In this document: in pieces, positions 44,196 through 52,342 of the stretch
Layout: every line of letters starts with the position of its first letter
Numbering within the stretch: position 1 is the stretch's first letter
Assembly (NCBI GenBank): GCA_963711005.1
Contig: CAVQCJ010000004.1
Span: 310,001 to 374,000, forward strand
DNA length: 64,000 nucleotides
Direction of reading: 5' to 3'
Source of the DNA: CAVQCJ01 sp963711005
Lineage (GTDB): Bacteria > Actinomycetota > Actinomycetes > Prado026
Program-made: the position numbers and the translations under genes
The notes under the pieces: model-generated
What the model was told of the DNA's origin: nothing
What the model saw: only the letters and a program-made list of their open reading frames with translations
Database searches by the model: none

Positions 44196-44516
44196 ATGCG
44201 AGCAGACCTGGTGATGCCCGAACGCCTGGACGCCACCACCGCCCCCGAGCTGCGCGCGGCGCTGTGGCTGGCGCTGGACGCGGGGTCGGGTCCCGACGTG
44301 GCCGTCGATGTCTCGGGCGTGCTCGTGGTGGACAGCGTCGGCCTCGGCCTGCTGCTGGCCGCGCACCGGGCGTGCCGGTCGTCCGGCCGTCGCCTGCTGC
44401 TCGTGGACCCGCCGCCACGCCTGCTGCGCCTGCTCGCCGTCACCCGGCTGCACCGGGTGCTGCACGTCGAGCGGGCCGGCGTCCCGCCGGCGGCCGCGGT
44501 GGCGCGGGGCGCCTGA
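44196..44516 (+). CDS. STAS-domain anti-sigma factor antagonist-like protein
   Basis: A 106-aa single STAS domain. The segment VVDSVGLGLLLAAHRAC contains the serine that is phosphorylated in SpoIIAA/RsbV-type antagonists. Such proteins free a sigma factor by binding an anti-sigma kinase. No kinase or sigma gene lies beside it, so its partners are elsewhere. ATG 44196 is placed well after GGAGG; a TTG just upstream is less likely. It lies 22 bp before the mutase gene. Confidence 0.82.
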   Translation: MRADLVMPERLDATTAPELRAALWLALDAGSGPDVAVDVSGVLVVDSVGLGLLLAAHRACRSSGRRLLLVDPPPRLLRLLAVTRLHRVLHVERAGVPPAAAVARGA

Positions 44517-44526
44517 CCCGGGCCAG

Positions 44527-44532
44527 TACCCT
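44527..44532 (+). promoter_or_regulatory. -10 element (TACCCT) of leaderless mutase transcript
   Basis: TACCCT ends six bases before GTG 44539, only ten bases after the STAS gene stop. The mutase therefore seems to have its own promoter despite tight spacing. Confidence 0.5.
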
Positions 44533-44538
44533 CGTCCG

Positions 44539-46611
44539 GTGGCGGGCGAGCGCGAACGGGACGGCGGGCGGGACCGGCCCTGGGTCATGCGTACGTACGC
44601 GGGGCACTCGTCCGCGGCCGCGTCCAACGCCCTGTACCGGCTGAACCTGGCCAAGGGGCAGACCGGGCTCTCTGTGGCGTTCGACCTCCCGACCCAGACC
44701 GGCTACGACGCCGACCACCCGCTGGCCCGCGGCGAGGTGGGCAAGGTGGGCGTGCCGGTCGCGCACGTGGGCGACATGCGGCGGCTCTTCGAGGGCATCC
44801 CGCTGACCGCGATGAACACGTCCATGACGATCAACGCGACGGCGATGTGGCTCCTCGCGCTCTACCAGGTGGTGGCCGAGGAGCAGGCGGCGGCCGGCGA
44901 GGCGGAGGTGCCGGCCGGCCGGACGGTGGCCGAGCTGCTCGCCGGCACCACCCAGAACGACATCGTCAAGGAGTACCTGTCCCGGGGTACGTACGTCTTC
45001 CCGCCCGCCCCGTCGATGCGGCTGACGACGGACCTGATCGCGTACACCGTCACGCAGATGCCGCGGTGGAACCCGATCAACGTGTGCAGCTACCACCTGC
45101 AGGAGGCGGGCGCCACCCCGGTCCAGGAGCTGGCCTACGCGCTGTGCACCGCCGTCGCGGTGCTCGACGCCGTCCGCGACTCCGGCCAGGTCGAGCCGGC
45201 CGACTTCGGCGGTGTGGTCGAGCGGATCTCGTTCTTCGTCAACGCCGGCGTCCGGTTCGTCGAGGAGCTGTGCAAGATGCGGGCGTTCGGGCGGCTCTGG
45301 GCCGAGCTGCTCGGGCAGCGGTACGGCATCACCGACGAGAGGCAGTCGCGGTTCCGGTACGGCGTGCAGGTCAACTCCCTCGGCCTGACCCAGGTCCAGC
45401 CGGAGAACAACGTGCCGCGGATCGTGCTGGAGATGCTCGGCGTCACCCTGTCGCGGGACGCCCGCGCCAGGGCGATCCAGCTCCCGGCCTGGAACGAGGC
45501 GCTCGGGCTGCCGCGGCCGTGGGACCAGCAGTGGTCCCTGCGGATGCAGCAGGTGCTCGCCTTCGAGTCCGACCTGCTCGAGCACGACGACCTGTTCGAA
45601 GGCTCCGTCGTCGTCGGCGCGCTGACGGACGAGCTCGTCGACGCGGCCCGCGCCGAGATCGAGCGGGTGCTCGCGATGGGCGGCGCTGTCGCGGCGGTCG
45701 AGAGCGGCTACCTGAAGTCCCGTCTCGTCGCCGCGCACGCCGAGCGGCGGGCCAGGATCGAGTCTGGCGCCGAGCTCGTCGTCGGCGTGAACGCGTTCAC
45801 CTCGACCGAGCCCAACCCGCTGCTCGCCGATGTCGCCGGCTCGGTCGAGACGGTCGACCCCGCGGTCGAGGAGCGGGCCGTCGCCGAGCTGCTCGCCTGG
45901 CGTGCGGCCCGGGACGGCGACCGGGTGCGGCGCGCGCTCGACGCGCTGCGGGCGGCCGCGGTCGGTCCGTCGAACCTGGTGCCGGCGACGCTGGAGTGCG
46001 CGCGCGCCGGGGTCACCACGGGGGAGTGGGCCGGCGCGCTGCGGGAGGTGTTCGGCGAGTACCGCGCGCCCACCGGGGTGGCCGGCGTCACGGTGCACGG
46101 CGGCGACGCGCCGAGTGTCTCGGGCGTCGACCCGGCCGCGGTGCGGGCGGCGGTCCGGGACACCGGTGCCGCGCTCGGCGGGCGGTTGCGGCTGCTGGTC
46201 GGCAAGCCCGGCCTGGACGGGCACTCCAACGGCGCCGAGCAGGTGGCCGTCCGGGCCCGCGACGCCGGCTTCGAGGTCGTGTACCAGGGGATCCGGCTGA
46301 CCCCGGCCGAGCTCGTGGCCGCGGCGGTCGAGGAGGACGTGCACTGCGTGGGCCTGTCGGTGCTGTCCGGTTCGCACCTGTCGGTGGTCCCCGAGGTGCT
46401 GACCGGCCTCGAGGCCGCCGGCGTCCGCGACGTGCCGGTCGTCGTCGGCGGGATCATCCCGACGTCGGACGCGGCCACGCTGCGCGCGCTGGGGGTGGCG
46501 GACGTGTTCACGCCCGCCGACTACGACCTGGGTGCTGTCATGCTCCGGATCGTCGCCGCGATCCGCGCAGCGCACGGACTGCCTGCGCTCGAACCCGTGC
46601 GCGCACGTTGA
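44539..46611 (+). CDS. ecm: ethylmalonyl-CoA mutase (coenzyme B12-dependent acyl-CoA mutase, MeaA/Ecm type)
   Basis: A 690-aa single-chain B12 mutase. The N-terminal TIM barrel begins with RTYAGHSSAAASNALYRLNL and SVAFDLPTQTGYDADHPLARGEVGKVGVPV, the signature of the ethylmalonyl-CoA/MeaA branch rather than classical methylmalonyl-CoA mutase. The C-terminal cobalamin domain has GKPGLDGHSNG, with H562 as lower axial ligand (DxHxxG). The reaction is (2R)-ethylmalonyl-CoA to methylsuccinyl-CoA. Ccr, epimerase and MeaB in the same window support this assignment; 2-hydroxyisobutyryl- or isobutyryl-type mutases are less likely. The start is the leaderless GTG at 44539. Confidence 0.88.
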   Translation: MAGERERDGGRDRPWVMRTYAGHSSAAASNALYRLNLAKGQTGLSVAFDLPTQTGYDADHPLARGEVGKVGVPVAHVGDMRRLFEGIPLTAMNTSMTINATAMWLLALYQVVAEEQAAAGEAEVPAGRTVAELLAGTTQNDIVKEYLSRGTYVFPPAPSMRLTTDLIAYTVTQMPRWNPINVCSYHLQEAGATPVQELAYALCTAVAVLDAVRDSGQVEPADFGGVVERISFFVNAGVRFVEELCKMRAFGRLWAELLGQRYGITDERQSRFRYGVQVNSLGLTQVQPENNVPRIVLEMLGVTLSRDARARAIQLPAWNEALGLPRPWDQQWSLRMQQVLAFESDLLEHDDLFEGSVVVGALTDELVDAARAEIERVLAMGGAVAAVESGYLKSRLVAAHAERRARIESGAELVVGVNAFTSTEPNPLLADVAGSVETVDPAVEERAVAELLAWRAARDGDRVRRALDALRAAAVGPSNLVPATLECARAGVTTGEWAGALREVFGEYRAPTGVAGVTVHGGDAPSVSGVDPAAVRAAVRDTGAALGGRLRLLVGKPGLDGHSNGAEQVAVRARDAGFEVVYQGIRLTPAELVAAAVEEDVHCVGLSVLSGSHLSVVPEVLTGLEAAGVRDVPVVVGGIIPTSDAATLRALGVADVFTPADYDLGAVMLRIVAAIRAAHGLPALEPVRAR

Positions 46612-46627
46612 TGGGCTACCCCAGCGG

Positions 46628-46644
46628 GCCCGGCGCCGCCGGGC
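46628..46644. terminator. hairpin between convergent mutase and ABC-2 permease genes
   Basis: GCCCGGC (46628-46634) and GCCGGGC (46638-46644) with a 3-base loop in the 58-bp convergent gap. No T run. Confidence 0.35.
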
Positions 46645-46669
46645 GGCGGACTGACCTGTCCGGCTGAGG

Positions 46670-47485
46670 TCAGCGGTCGCCGCGTCGCTGCCAGCGGAAC
46701 GTCGTGACGCACAGCACGGCCGCTGCGACCGTCCAGGCCAGCAGCACCAGCCAGACCTTGCCGAGCTCCCAGTGCGCGGCCGGCTCCTTGATCTGGAAGG
46801 AGTCCGGCAGGAACACCGACCGCATCCCCTGGCACAGCCACTTGAGCGGGAACAGCGCGGCGATCTGCTGCATCCAGTGCGGCAGGTTCGCGTAGACGAA
46901 GAAGACGCCGGAGATGAACTGCAGGACGAGCACGACGGGGGAGACCAGCGCCGGTGCGCTGCGCCCGTTCTTCGGCAGCGACGAGAAGGCGACCCCCAGC
47001 AGCGTGCAGCAGAACAGGCCGACCAGGAGCAGCCCGACGAACGTCGCCCACTTCGCGGTGGAGTCCGGCAGCTTGACCCCGAACAGCAGCACGCCGATCA
47101 GCAGCAGCAGGAACACCTGCGCGACCAGCGAGACGAACACGAGCACGACCTTGCCGATGAAGAACGCCGCCGGCGGCAACGGCGTCCCCGCGAGCCGCTT
47201 GAGCGTCCCGTCGTCGCGCTCCTGCGGGATCGAGATCGCCAGGTTCTGGAAGCCCGTGTAGACCAGGCCGGACGCGATCATCCCGGCGACGAAGTACTGG
47301 CTGAAGGTAACGCCCGGCGCGATGTCGGTGTTGAAGACCGACCCGAAGATCAGCAGCAGCAGCACCGGCAGTGCGAACGTGAAGATCAGCGCCTCGCGGT
47401 CGCGCACGAACTCCTTGACCTCGACCACGGCCCGGGCGCGGACCACCCGGCTTAGCGGGGGCAGGCGGACGTCGGTGGTGCTCAC
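46670..47485 (-). CDS. ABC-2 type transporter permease
   Basis: A 271-aa membrane protein with six hydrophobic helices in ABC-2 layout: a cytoplasmic N-terminus (REALIFTFALPVLLLLIFG) and a polar loop with IPQERDDGTLKRLAGTPLP, the characteristic motif of this class. It pairs with the upstream ATPase to export an unidentified substrate, often a drug or lipid. The GTG at 47485 overlaps the ATPase stop by four bases. Confidence 0.88.
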   Translation of the reverse strand: MSTTDVRLPPLSRVVRARAVVEVKEFVRDREALIFTFALPVLLLLIFGSVFNTDIAPGVTFSQYFVAGMIASGLVYTGFQNLAISIPQERDDGTLKRLAGTPLPPAAFFIGKVVLVFVSLVAQVFLLLLIGVLLFGVKLPDSTAKWATFVGLLLVGLFCCTLLGVAFSSLPKNGRSAPALVSPVVLVLQFISGVFFVYANLPHWMQQIAALFPLKWLCQGMRSVFLPDSFQIKEPAAHWELGKVWLVLLAWTVAAAVLCVTTFRWQRRGDR

Positions 47486-48354
47486 GCGTCGGCCTCCTCG
47501 GTGGCCCCGATCATGCGCAGGTAGATGTCCTCGAGGCTGGGCCGCAGCACGGACAGCTCGGGCACCTCGCCGCCGAACCGCCCGGCCATCTCGGTGACCA
47601 CCTTGGTCGGCTCGGACGTCAGCAGGCTGCGGCGCTCGCCGTCCTCCAGCCACGCGACCGTGGTCGGCGCCTGCTGGCGGCCGCCGAGGGTCTCCGGCGC
47701 GCCGATCTCGATGATGCGGCCGCCGGCGATCACCCCGACCCGGTCCGCCAACCGCTCCGCCTCCTCCAGGTAGTGCGTGGTCAGCAGGATCGTGGTGCCG
47801 TCCGCGCGCAGGCTCTCGATCAGGTCCCAGAACTGCCGTCTCGCCTCCGGGTCGAAGCCCGTGGTCGGCTCGTCCAGGAACACCAGCTCGGGGTCGCCGA
47901 GGATGCCCAGCGCGACGTCCAGGCGGCGCCGCTGGCCACCGGACAGCTCGCGGGCCCGGGCTCCCCGCTTGGCGGTCAGGCCCACGGCCTCGATGACGGC
48001 GTCCGCGTCCCGCGGAGCCGGGTAGTAGGTACGGAAGTGCGCGATCACCTCGTCGACGGACAGGTCGGCGTTGTCCTGGGTGGACTGCAGGACGATACCG
48101 ATCCGCGCCTTCCACTCGGGCCGGCGGTGGGCCGGGTCCTCGCCGAGCACGAGCACGTCGCCGGCGGTGCGGTCGCGGTAGCCCTCGAGGATCTCGACCG
48201 TGGTCGTCTTCCCCGCACCGTTGGGCCCGAGCAGGGCGAAGATCTCGCCGCGGTGGACCTCCAGGTCGATCCCGGCGACCGCCTCGACCGGGCCGTACCG
48301 CTTGTGCAGACCTCGCACCGTGATCGCGTCGGCGGGTCCGTCGGCTCCGGGCAC
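47482..48354 (-). CDS. ABC-2 exporter ATP-binding protein
   Basis: A 290-aa ATPase of the multidrug/daunorubicin-type exporter class. Walker A is GPNGAGKTTT, the signature is LSGGQRRRL, Walker B is LVFLDEPTTGFDP, and the switch histidine is in LTTHYLEEAE. A C-terminal extension of about 80 residues ends in LRPSLEDIYLRMIG, typical for this class. GTG 48354 is preceded by GGAAGG. Confidence 0.9.
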   Translation of the reverse strand: MPGADGPADAITVRGLHKRYGPVEAVAGIDLEVHRGEIFALLGPNGAGKTTTVEILEGYRDRTAGDVLVLGEDPAHRRPEWKARIGIVLQSTQDNADLSVDEVIAHFRTYYPAPRDADAVIEAVGLTAKRGARARELSGGQRRRLDVALGILGDPELVFLDEPTTGFDPEARRQFWDLIESLRADGTTILLTTHYLEEAERLADRVGVIAGGRIIEIGAPETLGGRQQAPTTVAWLEDGERRSLLTSEPTKVVTEMAGRFGGEVPELSVLRPSLEDIYLRMIGATEEADA

Positions 48355-48405
48355 GGATCAAGCCTTCCACACGCCGTGGCGGGACCGCCCGGTCTCCGAC
48401 CGGTC

Positions 48406-49083
48406 TCAGAACAGCCGGGAGCCGGAGTCGTCCACCCCGCGCAGCGCCTCGTAGTCGAGCGTCACGCAGTCGATGCCCCGATCCCCGGCCAGAACCCTGG
48501 CCTGCGGCCTGATCTCCTGGGCGGCGAACACCCCGCGGACCGGGGCCAGCAGCGGGTCCCGGTTCAGCAGCTCCAGGTACCGGGTGAGCTGCTCGACCCC
48601 GTCGATCTCCCCGCGGCGCTTGATCTCGACCGCGACCGCCACGCCGTCGGCGTCCCGGCACAGCAGGTCCACCGGGCCGATCGCCGTGGGGTACTCGCGC
48701 CGCACCAGCCGCCATCCGGCGCCCAGGCGGTCGACCTGCTCGGCGAGCAGCTCCTGCAGGTGCGACTCGACGCCGTCCTTGACCAGCCCCGGGTCGGTGC
48801 CGAGCGGGTGGGTCGAGTCGTGCAGGACCTCCTCGATCCGGATCAGCAGCTGCTCGCCCGACTTGTTGGTGACCGTCCAGAGCTGGCCGGCCCCCTCGAC
48901 GTCCGGCTCCGTCCGCAGCGTGCAGGGCGGGCTCATCCAGTTCAGCGGCTTGTACGCCCGGTCGTCGGCGTGCACCGAGACCGAGCCGTCGGCCTTGACC
49001 AGGACGAGCCGCAGCGCGGTCGGCAGGTGGGCGCTGAGCCGGCCGACGTAGTCGACGCTGCAGCGGGCTATCACCAGGCGCAT
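48406..49083 (-). CDS. nucS: mismatch-specific endonuclease NucS/EndoMS
   Basis: A 225-aa endonuclease that cuts both strands at mismatches and replaces MutSL in many actinobacteria and archaea. The N-terminal dimerisation and DNA-binding domain contains HADDRAYKPLNWMSPP. The C-terminal nuclease domain contains the acidic residue of IGPVDLLCRD and the ExK pair of VAVEIKRRGEIDG. The C-terminal end fits a clamp-interacting tail. ATG 49083 follows a minus-strand TAGCGT by seven bases. It diverges from the GMC gene. Confidence 0.94.
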   Translation of the reverse strand: MRLVIARCSVDYVGRLSAHLPTALRLVLVKADGSVSVHADDRAYKPLNWMSPPCTLRTEPDVEGAGQLWTVTNKSGEQLLIRIEEVLHDSTHPLGTDPGLVKDGVESHLQELLAEQVDRLGAGWRLVRREYPTAIGPVDLLCRDADGVAVAVEIKRRGEIDGVEQLTRYLELLNRDPLLAPVRGVFAAQEIRPQARVLAGDRGIDCVTLDYEALRGVDDSGSRLF

Positions 49084-49090
49084 GCGGGGC

Positions 49091-49100
49091 ACGCTAGCCT
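49091..49100. promoter_or_regulatory. overlapping divergent -10 elements, nucS / GMC oxidoreductase
   Basis: In the ten bases ACGCTAGCCT the minus strand reads TAGCGT (49096-49091), seven bases before the nucS ATG. The plus strand reads TAGCCT (49095-49100), seven bases before the GMC GTG. The two hexamers share the central TA. Only 24 bp lie between the start codons. Confidence 0.6.
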
Positions 49101-49107
49101 GCGTCGC

Positions 49108-50727
49108 GTGGAGCAGCCGACCGACTCCGGGCCGTACGACTACATCGTCGTCGGCGCCGGCAGCGCCGGGTGCGTGGTCACCTACCGGCTGGCCCGGGCC
49201 GGGCACTCGGTCCTGGTCCTGGAGGCCGGCGGCGACGACCGCGGCATCGACGAGGTGACCATCCCGGCCGCCTTCCCGAACCTGTTCAAGACCGAGCACG
49301 ACTGGGACTTCGAGACCGTCGAGCAGAAGCACGCGCTGGGCCGGCGGATGTACTGGCCGCGGGGCAAGCTCCTCGGCGGGTCGTCGTCGATCAACGCCCA
49401 GCTGTACGTGCGTGGCAACCGGCTCGACTACGACACCTGGCGGGACGGGCACGGGTGCGTCGGCTGGGGCTACTCCGACCTCCTGCCGTACTTCCTGCGG
49501 GCCGAGGACAACTCCAGGGGCGCCTCCGACTACCACGCCGTCGGCGGCCCGCTACGAGTCGAGGACGCCCGGTTCACCCACGAGCTGTGCCACGCCTTCG
49601 TCGAGTCCGCCGCGATGTACGGGATCGAGCGGAACGAGGACTTCAACGGCGCCCGGCAGGACGGGGCCGGGCTCTTCCAGGTGACCCAGCGCGGCGGCCG
49701 GCGCTGGTCCGCTGCCGACGCGTACCTGCGGCCCGCGACCGAGATCGCCGGGGTGCACGTGGTCACGCACGCGCTGGTGACCGGCGTGGTGGTCGCCGGC
49801 GGCCGCGCGGTGGGCGTCCGCTGGCGCAGCGAGGGCCGCGAGCACCAGGCGCGGGCCACCGCCGAGGTGGTGCTGAGCGGGGGAGCGGTCAACTCCCCGC
49901 AGCTGCTCATGCTGTCCGGGATCGGGCCGGCCCCGCACCTGCGCGAGCTGGGCATCGATGTCGTCTCGGACCTGCCCGGGGTCGGCGGCAACCTGCAGGA
50001 CCACCTGGCGGCGCCGGCGATCTGGATCACCCAGGGCACGACGAGCCTGCACGACCACGAGAACCTCGCCTCGCTGCTGCGCTGGCAGCTGCGCCACGAC
50101 GGCCCGCTCGCCTCGACGGTGGCCGAGGCGTGCGCGTTCGTCCGCTCCGACCCCGCGCTGCCGGCGCCCGACCTGCAGTACCACGTCGCCGCGGCGGCGT
50201 TCGCCGAGAACGGCCTCGCCGAGCCGCCGGGACCGGGGTTCACGATGGCGCCGGTGCTGGTGTCCGTCGCGAGCAGCGGCACGCTGCGGCTGGGTTCGGC
50301 CGACCCGACCTGGCGCCCGGTCATCGACGCCGGCTACCTGTCGGCCGACGAGGACCTCGAGGCGCTGGTCACGGGGATCGGGATCTCGCGGGCGATCGCG
50401 CGCGAAGGTGTGCTGCCGAAGTGGCTGGCCCAAGAGTGGCTGCCGGGCCCCGGCGCGGTCAGCCCGGACGAGCTGCGCGAGGCGGTACGCCGGCACAGCC
50501 AGACCCTGTACCACCCGGTGGGGACGTGCGCGATGGGCGTCGGCGACCAGTCGGTGGTCGACCTGGAGTGCCGGGTCCGCGGCGTCGAGGGGCTGCGCGT
50601 CGTGGACGCCTCGGTGATGCCGGCGGTGCCGCGCGGGAACACCAACGCACCCACGATCGCGATCGCCGAGCGGGCCAGCGACCTGATCCTCGGTCGCCGA
50701 CCGCTACCTGCTCATGCCCCCGCCTAG
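49108..50727 (+). CDS. GMC-family oxidoreductase (choline dehydrogenase-like)
   Basis: A 539-aa FAD enzyme. GAGSAG is at 16-21, the GMC signature GKLLGGSSSINAQLYVRGN at about 89-107, the second signature GAVNSPQLLMLSGIGP, and active-site HPVGTCAMG with the C-terminal NTNAPTIAIAERASDLI. Closest resemblance is to choline or alcohol dehydrogenases of the BetA group, but the substrate cannot be told from sequence. It starts at the leaderless GTG 49108. Confidence 0.88.
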   Translation: MEQPTDSGPYDYIVVGAGSAGCVVTYRLARAGHSVLVLEAGGDDRGIDEVTIPAAFPNLFKTEHDWDFETVEQKHALGRRMYWPRGKLLGGSSSINAQLYVRGNRLDYDTWRDGHGCVGWGYSDLLPYFLRAEDNSRGASDYHAVGGPLRVEDARFTHELCHAFVESAAMYGIERNEDFNGARQDGAGLFQVTQRGGRRWSAADAYLRPATEIAGVHVVTHALVTGVVVAGGRAVGVRWRSEGREHQARATAEVVLSGGAVNSPQLLMLSGIGPAPHLRELGIDVVSDLPGVGGNLQDHLAAPAIWITQGTTSLHDHENLASLLRWQLRHDGPLASTVAEACAFVRSDPALPAPDLQYHVAAAAFAENGLAEPPGPGFTMAPVLVSVASSGTLRLGSADPTWRPVIDAGYLSADEDLEALVTGIGISRAIAREGVLPKWLAQEWLPGPGAVSPDELREAVRRHSQTLYHPVGTCAMGVGDQSVVDLECRVRGVEGLRVVDASVMPAVPRGNTNAPTIAIAERASDLILGRRPLPAHAPA

Positions 50728-50747
50728 CCTCAGCGCGGGCGGGGCTC

Positions 50748-51254
50748 TCAGAGCGGGCAGAGCGCCTTCGTCCGGCCGTAGTACGTGACGTTGGAGACCA
50801 GCTTCGTGGTCACCGGGTCGAAGAACTTGTACGTCACGGTCACGGACATGAGCGCGCCGGCGACGTTGCAGTAGAACGCCGCGTCCCAACCGACGATGGT
50901 GCCGTCGTAGACGACGACCCCGTCCGCGGGGACCTTGCGCTTGCGCTCCGGCGTCCAGATGTTCGACGACACCCAGTACCGGTTCAGGGTCACGCCCTCC
51001 CGGATCCCGTACTTGGTCGTGCAGGTGAAGTTCAGCGACGTGATCATGACCGCGTGGTGCGCGCCGACGATCGGCAGCACGCCGACGCGGCCGGGGGCCA
51101 GGACGCAGTCCGCCGGCGGTTTCGGCGACGGGGTGGCGGCCCACCCCGGGGTGGTCGGCAGCAGCAGGCCCAGCACCACCGCCGTCACGAGCATGATCCT
51201 TCGCACGAACCTCACCGCGATCCTGCGCCGCCCCGATCCGCTGTCGGGCGTCAT
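50748..51254 (-). CDS. predicted secreted protein, unknown function
   Basis: A 168-aa protein. After a basic N-terminus a hydrophobic stretch (IMLVTAVVLGLLLPTTPGWA) ends in a likely signal peptidase site after AWA-type residues (GWAA) near 40. The mature part of about 128 residues has four cysteines (DCV, FTC, FYC and the C-terminal LCPL), which could form two disulfides. It has no lipobox. No family is recognised. The true start may be a downstream GTG nearer the hydrophobic core. Confidence 0.6.
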   Translation of the reverse strand: MTPDSGSGRRRIAVRFVRRIMLVTAVVLGLLLPTTPGWAATPSPKPPADCVLAPGRVGVLPIVGAHHAVMITSLNFTCTTKYGIREGVTLNRYWVSSNIWTPERKRKVPADGVVVYDGTIVGWDAAFYCNVAGALMSVTVTYKFFDPVTTKLVSNVTYYGRTKALCPL

Positions 51255-51308
51255 GCTCGTCCGAACGGCCCAGGTCGGACACCGGTCGAACGGATGACGC
51301 CGGGCGGT

Positions 51309-51842
51309 TCACCAGACGTCCCCGTCGCGCCAGTCGCAGGTGAGGTCGCCGGACGGGTCCAGCGGTACCAGACCCGGCAGCACGAAGATCCAGCCCTCCT
51401 CGCTTTGGGTGCGGACGACCCCGGCCGGGGTGAGCGCGAACGCCGGGCCCTGCCAGCGCAGCCAGCCGCGGGAGAGGTAGAAGTCGACCGCCTCGTCGGT
51501 CGCGCCCAGGGCCCCCAGGTCGTAGGCCCCCCGCACGACCCGTTCGAGGGCAGTCATCATGGCCGTCCCGTGCCCGCGGCGGCGGCGGTCCGCGCGGACG
51601 CCGACGCCCTCGACGTAGCCGGTGCGCAGCGCCCGCCCGCCGTGCAGCAGCCGGCGCTGGACGACCGAAGCGTGCCCGACGACCTCGTCGTCGTCGAGGA
51701 CGACGGCGTGCACCCCGCCGAGCGCGTGCTCCCAGTCCTCGTCGGTCATCTCCGGTGCGAACACCTCGTCCAGCAGCGCCCGCGCGGCCAGCAGCGTCCG
51801 CGGATCGAGGTCCGCGGTGTGCGCCACCCGGAGCTCGGCCAT
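51309..51842 (-). CDS. aminoglycoside 2'-N-acetyltransferase, AAC(2')-I family
   Basis: A 177-aa GNAT enzyme resembling the chromosomal AAC(2')-I enzymes of mycobacteria and Providencia along its full length. Corresponding blocks include VAHTADLD, DWEHALGGVHA, VVQRRLL...ALRTGYVEGVGVRADRR (acetyl-CoA site), LYxSRGW-type FYLSRGWLRWQGP, and the C-terminal CDWRDGDVW. The family acetylates the 2' amine of gentamicin-like drugs and may have a housekeeping role. ATG 51842 lies six bases after a minus-strand TAGGTT. Whether it gives resistance here is unknown. Confidence 0.88.
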   Translation of the reverse strand: MAELRVAHTADLDPRTLLAARALLDEVFAPEMTDEDWEHALGGVHAVVLDDDEVVGHASVVQRRLLHGGRALRTGYVEGVGVRADRRRRGHGTAMMTALERVVRGAYDLGALGATDEAVDFYLSRGWLRWQGPAFALTPAGVVRTQSEEGWIFVLPGLVPLDPSGDLTCDWRDGDVW

Positions 51843-51848
51843 GCATGC

Positions 51849-51854
51849 AACCTA
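51849..51854 (-). promoter_or_regulatory. -10 element (TAGGTT) of leaderless AAC(2')-like transcript
   Basis: On the minus strand TAGGTT ends six bases before ATG 51842. No Shine-Dalgarno sequence is seen. Confidence 0.5.
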
Positions 51855-51905
51855 GCGAGCGGTCGCGCGAGGGTCGGGCTGGTCGGGGGCTCGTCGGGGC
51901 AGCGG

Positions 51906-51911
51906 TACTGT
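51906..51911 (+). promoter_or_regulatory. -10 element (TACTGT) before the small Cys-rich gene
   Basis: TACTGT would start a leader of about 54 bases ending in GGAGAGGG ahead of ATG 51972. It diverges from the AAC(2')-like promoter about 50 bp away. Confidence 0.4.
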
Positions 51912-51971
51912 GGAAGACATCCTCATCTCGAGGCTGAGCACTCCCGCTGACCGGAGAGGGACGGCACTCGG

Positions 51972-52301
51972 ATGACAGTTCCCGCAAGCGACTCTGCCCA
52001 GCCCTCGTACGCACCCCGCACGGTCGGCGCGCTCAGGTACTCGACCGCGGCCGACGGCTCCAAGCTCGTTCCCGCGCTGCCCGGCGGCACCGTCGCGAGG
52101 GAGGGCCGCAGGCGGGTGCCCACCGGCCAGTGCCACGCGGTGCCCCGCTGGAGCCCCGCCAGGGCCGCGTGCGGCCTGCTGACCGAGCGGATGGCCCTGT
52201 GGCCGGAGGACGACTTCACTCGGCGCCGTGTCGATGTCTGCCCGCAGTGCTCAGCCGCCGTGCGCGCAGAGGAGTCGGCTGCGCTGTCCGCCAGCGGGTA
52301 G
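51972..52301 (+). CDS. small Cys-containing protein, possible zinc finger
   Basis: A 109-aa protein of unknown function. The second half has a cysteine/histidine pattern, CH (54-55), C in AACGLL and CPQC (VDVCPQCSAAV), that could bind one zinc. The first half is low-complexity. The ribosome site GGAGAGGG fits ATG 51972. No family is recognised with certainty. Confidence 0.6.
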   Translation: MTVPASDSAQPSYAPRTVGALRYSTAADGSKLVPALPGGTVAREGRRRVPTGQCHAVPRWSPARAACGLLTERMALWPEDDFTRRRVDVCPQCSAAVRAEESAALSASG

Positions 52302-52342
52302 CCCTGCTGACGGCTGGACCGGCTGGCCGGCGGTGCGGGCCG

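Noticed and set aside
44539..46611. Classical methylmalonyl-CoA mutase
   Set aside because: The N-terminal signature (RTYAGHSSAAASNALYRLNL, GEVGKVGVPVAHVGDM) belongs to the ethylmalonyl-CoA/MeaA branch, and no small mutase subunit is adjacent.
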